Numbered from the stretch's first letter, positions 7,869-15,860 are shown. The stretch is DNA of 54,825 bases from Anaerolineae bacterium (GCA_013360465.1 JABWBO010000018.1:1-54825), one strand, 5' to 3'. Numbers and translations are program-made. The notes: a model not told the origin generated them from the sequence alone.

Positions 7869-9164
7869 ATGAAATCGCAAACTTCCTCCATCCTGGCGGC
7901 GCTGCTGGCGGCGGCGCTGATCGTCCGGCTGATCTTCGGGCTGGCGCAGGACCCGGTGGCGCCGTTCGAGCGTCAGGGCGGCGACTCCTGGTGGTATCTG
8001 GTCAACGGCGATGCTCTGGTTAGTGGGCGTTCACCCGACGACGTAAAGGTCGATCCCAGCCGGCTGCCGACCCCGCCGGGTTATCTGCTGCTCCTGGGCG
8101 GGGCGCAGGCGCTCTTCGGACCTTCCGCCGGGGCGGTGATCGCCGTGCGAGTCGTTCAGGCGGCGCTTTCGACGCTGATCTGCTGGTGCGGCTGGCGCAT
8201 TGCCTATCGGCTGACCGGACGCGAGGCGGTCGGATTGCTGGCGGCGCTGATCCTGACAGTTTCGCCCGCCTTCATCATCGAATCCGCCAGCATCCTGAGC
8301 GAGACGCTCTATATGGCGCTGCTGGCACTGGGGCTGACCGCCTCGGTCGAGCTGATCGCCCGCGCGCTCGCCGATCCGCAGCGCGCCGGCGCGCTGCGTC
8401 AGGCGACGCTGGCGGGAGTGTGGTTCGGTCTGGCGGCGTTAACCCGCGCCCCGATCCTGCTGTTTCCGGTCGGCGTCGCCATCCATCTGCTGATCGTCTT
8501 CGGGCTGCGTCGGGGCTGGCGACACGTCCTCGTCCTGCTGGTAGTCTATGCCGCCGTCGTTTCGACCTGGACGTTTTACAATGCTGCCCGCTGGGGACGG
8601 TGGGTGATCGCCGCCGATGGCTTCGCGGCGTTCCTGTACGTCGGCGCGACCGGATGGGAAGGTCCGCAGGCGGTGGATGAGCGGCTTGGCTCGACCGACG
8701 GCGGCGCGTCGGATCAGCAGTTCATCGATGCCGCCGCGCAGAGCATCACCGCCGACCCGCTGGCATACGTCCGCCGCCGCAGCCTGGAACTCGTCGAAGC
8801 GTTCCTACAGCCGCACGGGACGGTCTTTTTCGGCGGCGAGAGCCTGCGCGATCTGGCGCTGCGCTGGCTGCGCGAAGATCGCTCCCTCGACGGGCTGCTG
8901 GCGGTCTTTCGCGCCGACGCTTTCGCTCAGAAGGCGCTGCTCTACATCTTCCACTTCGGCGCGCTGTTCTTCGGGATGGTCGGCATGTGGCGCACCCGGC
9001 GGAACTGGCGTATCTCGCTGATCCTGATCGGCTTCATCGTCTATACGCTGCTGGTGCATCTGTTCCTGCTGGCGCTGCCCCGCTATCTCTTTCCCACAGC
9101 CCTGTGCTGGATCCTCTTCGCGGCGGCTGCTCTGCCGGCGAATCTCCGGTACAATAACAGGTAG
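7869..9164 (+). CDS. Multi-spanning membrane protein, glycosyltransferase family 39-like
   Basis: A 431-residue integral membrane protein with about nine to ten hydrophobic segments, starting with ILAALLAAALIVRLIFGLA. The organisation, with an acidic/aromatic loop after the first helix (QGGDSWWYLVNGDAL) and a later long extracytoplasmic stretch (about residues 250-330), resembles polyprenyl-phosphate-sugar-dependent transferases of the GT39/ArnT type. These move a sugar from a lipid carrier to a protein or lipid on the outer face of the membrane. Substrate unknown, family placement by pattern only. The ATG follows TATAAT by 8 nt, so no Shine-Dalgarno is possible and leaderless translation is likely. 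Confidence 0.7.
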   Translation: MKSQTSSILAALLAAALIVRLIFGLAQDPVAPFERQGGDSWWYLVNGDALVSGRSPDDVKVDPSRLPTPPGYLLLLGGAQALFGPSAGAVIAVRVVQAALSTLICWCGWRIAYRLTGREAVGLLAALILTVSPAFIIESASILSETLYMALLALGLTASVELIARALADPQRAGALRQATLAGVWFGLAALTRAPILLFPVGVAIHLLIVFGLRRGWRHVLVLLVVYAAVVSTWTFYNAARWGRWVIAADGFAAFLYVGATGWEGPQAVDERLGSTDGGASDQQFIDAAAQSITADPLAYVRRRSLELVEAFLQPHGTVFFGGESLRDLALRWLREDRSLDGLLAVFRADAFAQKALLYIFHFGALFFGMVGMWRTRRNWRISLILIGFIVYTLLVHLFLLALPRYLFPTALCWILFAAAALPANLRYNNR

Positions 9165-9166
9165 GG

Positions 9167-9311
9167 TCTAACAGCGTGTCTGCAAAGCCGGTTTTCACAC
9201 AACCTCACCCCGGAAACCTGACGGTTTCCTGCCCCTCTCCAATTGGAGAGGGGCGGTTGAGGGCAGCGAAACGGGGTGAGGTGAGCAGTTTGCAAACAGT
9301 CTCTAACAGCG
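9167..9311 (+). mobile_element. Miniature inverted-repeat element with flanking 10-bp direct repeats (copy 1)
   Basis: A non-coding element spans about 9177-9301. Its left end TGTCTGCAAA and right end TTTGCAAACA are near-perfect inverted repeats. It is bordered on both sides by TCTAACAGCG (9167-9176 and 9302-9311), a likely target-site duplication. Inside are a 22-nt perfect palindrome (9232-9253), a GGAAACC/GGTTTCC hairpin (9212-9229) and CCTCACCCC/GGGGTGAGG arms. The copy at 23.7-23.8 kb matches it in inverse orientation. No transposase is encoded, so it would need one in trans. Confidence 0.75.
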
Positions 9312-9321
9312 AGGCAGGTTT

Positions 9322-9861
9322 ATGGTCGATACCTTGACCACCCAGATGACGGCGGCGGAATTCTTCGAGCTACCCGAAACCAATCAGCCGACGCAGCTCA
9401 TTGACGGGGAGCTTATCGTGGCGGCATCGCCTATTCCATATCACCAAGAGCTTTCAGGCAATTTCTTCATCGGCGTCAAAGGGATTATCCCGAACGGCAA
9501 AGTCTATTTCTCGCCGCTTGATCTTTATCTGGACGATGCCAACGTTCCGCAGCCCGACCTGATCTGGGTCGCCGCCGATGGACGCTGCCTCATCACTCCG
9601 AAGCGCTTCGAAGGTCCTCCGGAACTGATCATCGAGATCCTCTCGCCCGGCACGGCGCGCGTCGACAAGATCAGAAAGTACCGTCTCTACGAACGGCACG
9701 GTGTCAGCGAGTACTGGATCGTCAACGCCGAGGAACGCTACGTCGAGGTCTTCACGCTGGTGGACGGCAGATATTCCCTGTACGGAGTATTCGACGAGGA
9801 GACGCCGCTGACTTCGCCGCGCCTTGGCGCGACGCTCGACCTGAAAGCGATCTTCACGTAA
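9322..9861 (+). CDS. Uma2-family (DUF820) predicted endonuclease
   Basis: A 179-residue, typical-length Uma2 protein starting with the usual MTAAEFFELPE-type helix and a loop with LIDGEL. The PD-(D/E)xK-like core has the Asp of PQPDLIWVA, the Glu of PELIIEILSPGT and the Lys of DKIRKYRLYERHGVSEYWIV. The C-terminal strands (RYVEVFTLVDGRYS) complete the fold. Function in the cell is unknown. The gene begins directly after the mobile repeat; GAGG in its leader (9311-9314) serves as a weak ribosome site. It converges on xdhC with 25 nt between stops. Confidence 0.88.
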   Translation: MVDTLTTQMTAAEFFELPETNQPTQLIDGELIVAASPIPYHQELSGNFFIGVKGIIPNGKVYFSPLDLYLDDANVPQPDLIWVAADGRCLITPKRFEGPPELIIEILSPGTARVDKIRKYRLYERHGVSEYWIVNAEERYVEVFTLVDGRYSLYGVFDEETPLTSPRLGATLDLKAIFT

Positions 9862-9886
9862 ACGGTGCGCTCGCTGGCGCGGCGTC

Positions 9887-10903
9887 TCAGCGGATTTTCC
9901 CGCTGCGCACCGCCAGAATCTCCGCCATCACCCCGACCGCGATCTCTTCCGGAGTGTTCGCGCCGATATCCAGCCCGATGGGCGTGTGAATGCGCGCCAG
10001 CAGTTCTTCGCTCAACCCCGCCTTGCGCAGCCGCTCCAACCGCGCCTCGTGCGTCTTGCGGCTGCTCAGCACGCCGATGTAGCGCGCCGGCGAGGGCAGC
10101 GCCGTGATCAGCGCTTTGTCGTCGATCTTCGGATCGTGAGTCAGCACCGCCACGTAGGTGTCCGCATCCAGCCCCAGCTCCGGCAGCGCGCGATCCGGGT
10201 AGCGGTGCGAGATCGCCGCTGCGTCGGGGAAACGCTCCGGGGTGGCGAACACCCTGCGCGGGTCGATCAGCGAAACCCGGAAGCCAACCTGTTTGGCGAA
10301 GGCGGTCAGCGGCATAGCGATATGCACGCCGCCGATCAGGATCAGATGGGGGCGCGGGCGCTGCACATCGATCATCACTTCGTAACCGGCGACTTCAGCG
10401 CGCCCTGGTTTGGCGGCGGCGGCAGCTGCCGCCGCGAATGCCACACCGGCAGAGTCGGGTAGGGCGGCGGTGTAGATCAGCGTCACCCCGTCAGAGGCAG
10501 CCTTCGCTCCGACGTGATCGCCGTTCAGGATGGTGAGGGTGATCACCGGCTGATCCGCCATGACGCGCGCGGCGGCGACCGCCCACCAGGCGCGATCCAG
10601 CGGTTCGACCAGCACGCCGATCCTGCCGCCACAGGTCAAGCCGACTTCCCAGGCATCGTCGTCGCTCACGCCGAACTGGAGCAGGCGGGGTCTGCCGTCG
10701 GCGCGCGCTTCCATCGCCTCGCGGATGACCGCCGTCTCCACGCACCCGCCGCTGACGGAGCCGATCATCGCCATGTCGTCGGTCACCGCCATTCTCGACC
10801 CGACGCCGCGCGGCGCGCTGCCCCAGGTTTCGGTGACGGTGGCGAGGGCGATACGCCGATCTTCGGCGATCCACCGCTGAACGGTCTCCAGGATGTCGCG
10901 CAT
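9887..10903 (-). CDS. xdhC: XdhC/CoxI family protein (xanthine dehydrogenase accessory)
   Basis: XdhC-type proteins bind molybdenum cofactor, promote its sulfuration and deliver it to xanthine dehydrogenase-family enzymes. The 338 residues have both family domains: the N-terminal XdhC_CoxI domain with IGSVSGGCVETAVIREA, and a C-terminal Rossmann domain with DPRRVFATPERFPDAA, THDPKIDDKALI and YIGVLSSRKTHEARLERL, ending in the usual IGLDIGANTPEEIAVGVMAEI. The ATG at 10903 has GGGAGA 6 nt upstream; an in-frame extension toward 11134 overlaps the next gene and is not used. No molybdenum hydroxylase genes lie in this window, so its client is elsewhere. Confidence 0.92.
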   Translation of the reverse strand: MRDILETVQRWIAEDRRIALATVTETWGSAPRGVGSRMAVTDDMAMIGSVSGGCVETAVIREAMEARADGRPRLLQFGVSDDDAWEVGLTCGGRIGVLVEPLDRAWWAVAAARVMADQPVITLTILNGDHVGAKAASDGVTLIYTAALPDSAGVAFAAAAAAAAKPGRAEVAGYEVMIDVQRPRPHLILIGGVHIAMPLTAFAKQVGFRVSLIDPRRVFATPERFPDAAAISHRYPDRALPELGLDADTYVAVLTHDPKIDDKALITALPSPARYIGVLSSRKTHEARLERLRKAGLSEELLARIHTPIGLDIGANTPEEIAVGVMAEILAVRSGKIR

Positions 10904-10929
10904 GATTGTCTCCCTTTTTTTCGACGTGA

Positions 10930-12306
10930 TCAGAACAGCGGCGTGATCGCCGGTTCGATGAATGTCGCGGTCGGCAGGACGCCGGTCGGGACGGGCGCGG
11001 GGCTGCCGCCGCTGGTGAGCAGATAGACGATGATGTTGGCGGCGATCACCAGCAGCAGCAGGACCGCCAGGAAGCGCAGGATGCGGCTGCTGTCCGGGCG
11101 CGCCGGCGGGCGTTCTGGTGGCGCGGCGCGCCACCGTTCGACGGGAACCTGCGCGGAAGGCGCTGCCCGCGAGCGGGTGCGCCCGCCGGCGTTTTCCAGC
11201 AGCCAGGTCATGAACAGCCCGGCGCGGACGCTTACGCCTTCGGGAGTCGACACCAGCAGATGCCGATAGGTCAAACCGCGCAGCGCCGCCTGAATGGTGG
11301 TGACATCCATCGGCATGTCGGTCTCTACCAGCCAGCGTTGAATCGTCTCGGCGGTGGCTTTGCGCAGCGGATCGTCGTAGTGCAAGCCCGCCAGCGCGCC
11401 CAGGGCGATCTGCTCGTTGGCGGTCAGACGCTCCCAGACGGTGCGGTGTTCGTCTTCGCTGCGCAGATAGAGCGTGGGCTGCACCGCGCGCACATCCTGC
11501 GCGCGAATCGTGCCCAGTTCTGGGGCGCTGCGCCAGCGCTCGTAAAGGTGGAAGCCGAGCCGCTGCGCCAGCGCGGGAAAGCTTCCGGTCAGCGCCAGCG
11601 CCGCCTTGATCGCCTCGTCCAGGAAGGCGTATTCGGTCGCCACCGGCGCGGTGAGGAGCCAGCGGACATCATCCGGTTCGAGCGGTTCGAGCCGGAAGAC
11701 ATCGGTCATGCCGATCAGCGGCGCGAGTAGCGGGATGTCGTCTTCGTGGTCTTCGTCCAGCGTCAGGATCAGGTGCAGGGCTGGCGTTCGGGTCAGCAGC
11801 GCGCTCAGAAAGGCGAAAGTATCCGCCGGTAAGGTTTCGTCGCGCACCGCCTGAATCAAGCCATCCACATCGTCCAGCATCAGCATCATGCGGCGGTTCG
11901 GATGCAGCGCGCCGAGCGTGGGCAGCAGGAAGACCTCCTCAAACCAGCGGCGGGGGTTTTCGCCGGGCGGCTCGATCTGTGAAAGGCGGCTCAGGGTGAA
12001 GTTGGCATCGACCAGCGCCGAGGTGATCGCCTCCGCCAGGCTCACCAGCCAGCTCGTCTCGTCCCTGGGTGGGCTGCCGGCAGGGGCGATCACGCCGACG
12101 AAAGAATCGGGCATGGTCGAGGCGATGGCATGGAGCAGCGCGGTCTTGCCCGATCCGTGCCAGCCGATGAACAGCAGTCCGTCGGGACGCCCGGCTTTGG
12201 TGACCAGCGCCCCGACGCGCGCCATTGCTGCCTGCCGTCCGGCAAAGGGGGCGTAGATCAGCCGCGCTGGATCGCCATTATGGTACGGGTTGTCGAACTG
12301 CATCAT
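10930..12306 (-). CDS. Tail-anchored P-loop ATPase (AAA/STAND-like)
   Basis: A 458-residue protein. The N-terminal part is an Orc1/STAND-like ATPase: an Nx(F)-type start (PFAGRQAAMARV), Walker A IGWHGSGKTALLHAIA near residue 50, and Walker B RMMLMLDDVDGL near residue 135. A helical and winged-helix-like region follows, with TANEQIALGALAGLHYDDP. After a Pro/Arg-rich linker the protein ends in a single transmembrane helix (ILRFLAVLLLLVIAANIIVYLL) and a short outside tail, so the ATPase faces the cytosol. No effector domain is seen. It may be cotranscribed with xdhC, 26 nt downstream. Role unknown; membrane-tethered regulator or stress ATPase are guesses. Confidence 0.72.
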   Translation of the reverse strand: MMQFDNPYHNGDPARLIYAPFAGRQAAMARVGALVTKAGRPDGLLFIGWHGSGKTALLHAIASTMPDSFVGVIAPAGSPPRDETSWLVSLAEAITSALVDANFTLSRLSQIEPPGENPRRWFEEVFLLPTLGALHPNRRMMLMLDDVDGLIQAVRDETLPADTFAFLSALLTRTPALHLILTLDEDHEDDIPLLAPLIGMTDVFRLEPLEPDDVRWLLTAPVATEYAFLDEAIKAALALTGSFPALAQRLGFHLYERWRSAPELGTIRAQDVRAVQPTLYLRSEDEHRTVWERLTANEQIALGALAGLHYDDPLRKATAETIQRWLVETDMPMDVTTIQAALRGLTYRHLLVSTPEGVSVRAGLFMTWLLENAGGRTRSRAAPSAQVPVERWRAAPPERPPARPDSSRILRFLAVLLLLVIAANIIVYLLTSGGSPAPVPTGVLPTATFIEPAITPLF

Positions 12307-12343
12307 GCAGCCTCATCCAGTCAAGGAGCGGTCACAACTGGGG

Positions 12344-12379
12344 TTGATTATAGCCCAAAGATGATCCGTCGTTTATAAT
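12344..12379. promoter_or_regulatory. Divergent -10 boxes between the tail-anchored ATPase and the kinase
   Basis: TATAAT on the minus strand (12347-12352) faces the ATPase gene, and TATAAT on the plus strand (12374-12379) faces the kinase 30 nt downstream. -35 elements are weak for both. Confidence 0.5.
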
Positions 12380-12408
12380 CCCGCCCGGTTGGATGGGGGA
12401 GGTGGCGA

Positions 12409-12978
12409 GTGACTGTGAAGAAGCGCGCGATTGCGCTGGTTGGCATGCCTGGCGCGGGAAAATCGACCTGCGCGGCGCATCTGGCGAAGCGGGGGCTGTA
12501 CACATTCCGGTTCGGCAGCATCGTCACCAGCGAAGTCGTCCGGCGCGGTTGGGCGCTGACCCCCACCAACGAGCGGATCGTCCGCGAGGAGCTGCGCGCC
12601 AAAGACGGCATGGAAGTCATGGCGAAGCGGGCGCTTCCCTATCTGCGCAATGCTCTGAAAGACCATGATCTGATCGTCATCGACGGTCTGTACAGCTTCA
12701 GCGAGTACGTCATGCTGCTGAAGGAGTTGAAGGCGGAGCTGATCGTGATCGCCATCGTCAGCGACCGCAAGGTGCGCTACGGTCGGCTGGCGTCGCGCGC
12801 CGAACGCCCGCTGACGCGCGCGGAAGCCGAACAGCGCGACATCGCGGAGATCGTCAACCTGGAAAAAGGCGGACCCATCGCCATCGCCGATTACACGCTG
12901 CTGAACAACCATTCGCCCGCCGAACTGAACGCCGCGCTCGACGCCGTGATCGACGCGCTGCTGGCGGAGGCGACGTAG
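12409..12978 (+). CDS. UPF0200-like P-loop kinase (adenylate/dephospho-CoA kinase fold)
   Basis: A 189-residue nucleotide-binding protein. The P-loop is GMPGAGKST at 12-20, followed by FGSIVTSEVVRRGWALTPTNE, a lid-like region (GMEVMAKRALPYLR), the Walker B-like HDLIVIDGLYS and the C-terminal IADYTLLNNHS. The motif order is that of the UPF0200 family, best known from archaea, where related proteins are annotated as dephospho-CoA kinase-like. The phosphate acceptor is unknown. GTG start with GGGGGAGG 6 nt upstream. The last 10 codons and the stop lie in a 48-bp sequence repeated at 15134-15181, so its 3' end marks the left edge of the Septu-like cassette. Confidence 0.8.
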   Translation: MTVKKRAIALVGMPGAGKSTCAAHLAKRGLYTFRFGSIVTSEVVRRGWALTPTNERIVREELRAKDGMEVMAKRALPYLRNALKDHDLIVIDGLYSFSEYVMLLKELKAELIVIAIVSDRKVRYGRLASRAERPLTRAEAEQRDIAEIVNLEKGGPIAIADYTLLNNHSPAELNAALDAVIDALLAEAT

Positions 12979-12996
12979 CGGCGAGGGCGATCAGCG
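12949..12996. repeat. 48-bp direct repeat, left copy (edge of the defence cassette)
   Basis: Identical over 48 bp to 15134-15181. It holds the kinase C-terminal codons, the kinase TAG (12976-12978) and, on the opposite strand, the TGA (12991-12993) that ends the HNH gene. With one mismatch the match extends 5 bp further left (12944). Confidence 0.95.
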
Positions 12997-13809
12997 CTCA
13001 AGCTGCCAGGTGAGCGCTTCAGGGACACGCTGGAACAACGCGGTGAGTTCAGGGATTTTGTCCCAGAGGCGTGTCATCTCGAACCAGACGCTCGGATGCG
13101 GCGACAGACGCCGCGTCTCTTTCAAAGCTTCCAGTTCATCGTCCGGCTTACCCTGTTCCTCTTTGAGCGCGTAAAGTTCCAGCAGATTCCGGTAGTTCCC
13201 ATAGGCGTTTCGCCGCGCCCGCAGGAGGACATCGCGATTGAGATTCAGGACATCGATGGTGTATTTCGCCCGCTGCTGATCCGATGCGTGCAGATCAGGA
13301 TAGGGGAGGAATGCGAACGTGCCGCGCAGGTCGAGGATCAGGAAGCGGGTAGGAGCCTCCTGACGCGGATTAAGGAACACGTCACGCCCGGCGGGCGGCG
13401 GAACGACAGGATCGCCATGTTTTCTGGAAACTGGGAGGATCTGCGCCGTCGCATCGTCGAAGACTGCATAACTGTCGTTCTTGCCGCCGTTACAGATTCC
13501 GCAGGCGTAGAGGTAGTTTTCCCAGACGAAAACGGCTTCCGGATAGAAGTTCTTCGGTTTGATGTGTTCCACCTCATCGGCGCAGGAATCTTCGCAGTAC
13601 ATGCAGCGGTTGGCTCCAGAACACATCTCGGTCAGCGCGCCGCGAATCTCCTGGAAAACCGGATTATCCTTCCTGTTTCTGCCGGAAAAACGATCTTTCG
13701 CCAGCCCGACGCGCGCCGCATAATCGGGCTCGGCATCGACTTCCTGCTGGTAACGCTGCAGTTCGGTCTGCGCTGCGGCGGGCAGCGCCTTCGCCGGGAC
13801 CTGTATCAT
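12991..13809 (-). CDS. ptuB: HNH endonuclease, PtuB-like (Septu-type effector)
   Basis: A 272-residue HNH nuclease, the likely DNA-cutting partner of the ATPase encoded just upstream. The zinc-braced HNH core shows C69-x2-C72 (NRCMYCEDS), E81/H82 (EHIKPKNFYP), W96-E-N98 and C103-x2-C106-N-x2-K110 (CGICNGGKND). This layout is that of the TIGR02646/PtuB proteins found in Septu and in Ec78-type retrons. Helical regions flank the core. Its ATG overlaps the ATPase stop by 4 nt, so the pair is translationally coupled. The last two codons plus stop (CGC TGA) fall inside the left 48-bp repeat. No reverse transcriptase lies nearby, so a plain Septu-type pair is favoured over a retron. Confidence 0.82.
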   Translation of the reverse strand: MIQVPAKALPAAAQTELQRYQQEVDAEPDYAARVGLAKDRFSGRNRKDNPVFQEIRGALTEMCSGANRCMYCEDSCADEVEHIKPKNFYPEAVFVWENYLYACGICNGGKNDSYAVFDDATAQILPVSRKHGDPVVPPPAGRDVFLNPRQEAPTRFLILDLRGTFAFLPYPDLHASDQQRAKYTIDVLNLNRDVLLRARRNAYGNYRNLLELYALKEEQGKPDDELEALKETRRLSPHPSVWFEMTRLWDKIPELTALFQRVPEALTWQLER

Positions 13810-15077
13810 GAGTCGTTCTCGGAGGTATTCGCCTGGGTGGGCAGGATCGCCCGCAGATGGGACTGTTCTTTGCGCTCGGGGTCACTCAACCCCCTGAATA
13901 CTTCTTGCAGATTGAGCTGCGCTAGGCGTTCCAGCTTCGCTTTGCCTTCGTCGGCGCGCGTGTCGGTGATGCCGAACAACCGCGTACTGTAGGCATCGAC
14001 CAGATCGCCATAGAGCAGGCGATCCAGGTCCTGCCCCTCGACGCGGCGGCACACTTCGTCCGTGCCGGGCTTGGGCAGCTTCCAGACCGACCCATTGACC
14101 GCCGCCTGACAGACGAGTGGGCTGTGGGTGGTGACGATGAACTGCAGGTTCGGAAAATGCTCGTGCAGCCAGAAGCCGATTCGCCGCTGCCACGTCGGGT
14201 GCAGGTGCGCATCGACTTCATCAATCAGGACGACGCCGGACGCGATGACCTTTGCCGAGTCTTCCGAGAAAATCTCCCGATCGCCGAAGGCGTTTTTCAT
14301 GTGCCGAATCAGGTCGAAGGTCATGCTCAGGATGGATCGGTAGCCGTCGCTCAGGTTATCGACGCTGACGCGCTGACCATTGGCATCCTCAAAGAAAACG
14401 CCGTCCGAGGTGACATCGACCAGCTTCGCGCGATGGGGCAGGAAACCATCCTGGTTGACGAACGTCTCGATGCGATCCAGTAATCCTCCTTCAGTTCTTT
14501 CTTCCAGTTGTTTGAACTTTAGTTCACGAAGCCACTCCTGTGTCTCGGTCAGCGCTGCATCTTCGCCGAAGATGGTGAGGTGTGGGGCGAGGCGCGGAAA
14601 ACTCTGTGTCAGCTTGGTGTACTCTGCGCCGCCGGTGAAGCGGCGAAATGGTCCGTAGCTGGCAGAGAAGTTCGCGCCGCCTCTATCGAACGCCCACATC
14701 CATTCACCCCTGAAGCTGGGCGCTCCCGCCTCAAGATAGGATCCTCGCCCGCGATCTCGCCGAATCAACACCTTCGCGATTTCCTGTCGCATCGCCTTCG
14801 ACTGCTGCGGTTCGTGACCCGGCTCGTCAACGAGGAGCATGAGTTCGGCGACACCAAACTCACCTGCGCCGGAAAGCCAGTCACCCCAGTTCTGGCGCAG
14901 CGCCTGTGCTGGATCGGGACCGATCAGTGCCAGCGCTGCCGCGCGCAGCACGGTGGACTTGCCCGATCCGTTCTCGCCGATGAAGACGTGCCAGCCGGGA
15001 CACTCTTCCGGCGCAAGTTCGAAATTCAAGCGCTGGATCGACCGGATATGATCAATCTGCATCGCCTGGATGTACAT
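13806..15077 (-). CDS. ptuA: AAA/OLD-like ATPase, PtuA-like (Septu-type)
   Basis: A 423-residue SMC/OLD-type ATPase. Walker A GENGSGKST is at 34-42, the ABC-like signature is LSDGYRS, and Walker B plus adjacent motif is VVLIDEVDAHLHPTWQRRI, followed by the switch region FIVTTHSPLVCQAA. No Toprim domain follows, which separates it from OLD nucleases. In Septu systems PtuA forms ring-like oligomers that recruit the PtuB nuclease and block phage replication; that function is inferred here. Start ATG 15077 is chosen because GTGAAGGA lies 7 nt upstream; an in-frame ATG at 15122 overlaps the promoter. First gene of the two-gene operon. Confidence 0.85.
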   Translation of the reverse strand: MYIQAMQIDHIRSIQRLNFELAPEECPGWHVFIGENGSGKSTVLRAAALALIGPDPAQALRQNWGDWLSGAGEFGVAELMLLVDEPGHEPQQSKAMRQEIAKVLIRRDRGRGSYLEAGAPSFRGEWMWAFDRGGANFSASYGPFRRFTGGAEYTKLTQSFPRLAPHLTIFGEDAALTETQEWLRELKFKQLEERTEGGLLDRIETFVNQDGFLPHRAKLVDVTSDGVFFEDANGQRVSVDNLSDGYRSILSMTFDLIRHMKNAFGDREIFSEDSAKVIASGVVLIDEVDAHLHPTWQRRIGFWLHEHFPNLQFIVTTHSPLVCQAAVNGSVWKLPKPGTDEVCRRVEGQDLDRLLYGDLVDAYSTRLFGITDTRADEGKAKLERLAQLNLQEVFRGLSDPERKEQSHLRAILPTQANTSENDS

Positions 15078-15107
15078 GGCTTGATCCTTCACCTCACTGA
15101 TAGCCAG

Positions 15108-15113
15108 ATTATA
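15108..15113 (-). promoter_or_regulatory. -10 box of the Septu-like operon
   Basis: TATAAT on the minus strand within GGGTATAATC, about 30 nt before the ATG at 15077. A 17-nt spacing would put the -35 (GATGAC, weak) inside the right 48-bp repeat. Confidence 0.55.
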
Positions 15114-15133
15114 CCCTGGCATTGCAGTCCGTC

Positions 15134-15181
15134 ATCGACGCGCTGCTGGCGGAGGCGACGTAGCGGCGAGGGCGATCAGCG
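15134..15181. repeat. 48-bp direct repeat, right copy (edge of the defence cassette)
   Basis: Identical to 12949-12996. It keeps the last codons and stop of the kinase gene as an orphan fragment (reading VIDALLAEAT then stop), and its minus strand holds the TGA (15176-15178) that ends the membrane-protein gene to the right. Confidence 0.95.
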
Positions 15182-15769
15182 GCGCAGCAGGCGGCGGATT
15201 AGCAGGCGCAGGATGCCGCCGATGCCACCCACCAGCGCGCCGATCGGGGCGTAAACGAAGATGAACAGCAGGAGGACCCCGAAGTCGATGGGGAACCCCG
15301 CCATGCCGCCGATGAACCCGCCCATGAAGGTGCTGACGTAGACGCTCAGCACGAAGCCATCGAGCAGCAGGCTCAGCGCCAGCAGCAGAGGCACGAAGAG
15401 GAAGGCAAGCCCCAAGCCGCCGATGACGGCATCGGGCAGTTCGACCACCAGCACATCGAGAGTCAGCGTGCTGACGAGGACGGCGAACACGGCTGCCGGA
15501 GCGATCATCACGATCATCCAGACGGCTGAATAGCCCTTGTGCAGCACCCGCCAGTACCACAAGCCGGCAGTCAGCGCCAGCACCACCAGCCCGATCCACG
15601 GCGCGCCCACGCCGGAAAGCAGACCGAGAAATCCGCTGCCGATGCCCATACCGGCGACCACGACGACTGCGAACGGCAGCGGCGCGTAGAGGCGGTTGGG
15701 CAGCCCGAAGGTATTCTGCTGCGCTTTCCACCACCGCGCCCGTCCTTCTTGCGGGAGCCTTTCGTTCAT
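15176..15769 (-). CDS. Hypothetical integral membrane protein
   Basis: A 197-residue hydrophobic protein with about five to six membrane segments, starting after a basic N-terminus (KAQQNTFGLPNRLYAP) and ending in an Arg-rich cytosolic tail (LIRRLLRR). Gly-rich helices such as GGFIGGMAGFPIDFG and PIGALVGGIGGILRLLI suggest tightly packed helices. I do not recognise a family. Of two adjacent ATGs (15772 and 15769) the second is better spaced from GGGGGA. Its stop codon lies in the right 48-bp repeat. Before the cassette arrived this gene probably converged on the kinase gene with 12 nt between the stops. Confidence 0.7.
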   Translation of the reverse strand: MNERLPQEGRARWWKAQQNTFGLPNRLYAPLPFAVVVVAGMGIGSGFLGLLSGVGAPWIGLVVLALTAGLWYWRVLHKGYSAVWMIVMIAPAAVFAVLVSTLTLDVLVVELPDAVIGGLGLAFLFVPLLLALSLLLDGFVLSVYVSTFMGGFIGGMAGFPIDFGVLLLFIFVYAPIGALVGGIGGILRLLIRRLLRR

Positions 15770-15860
15770 CATTCCCCCTTTTTTCCTTCGCAGCCTGCTG
15801 GAACAGCGTCGGTTTCTGCGTCAGAACCAGGTCAGCGAATGATTTGTGAAATCTGTCTCA

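Noticed and set aside
12991-15077. Retron (Ec78-like) instead of Septu
   Set aside because: No reverse transcriptase or structured ncRNA was seen near the ATPase/HNH pair.
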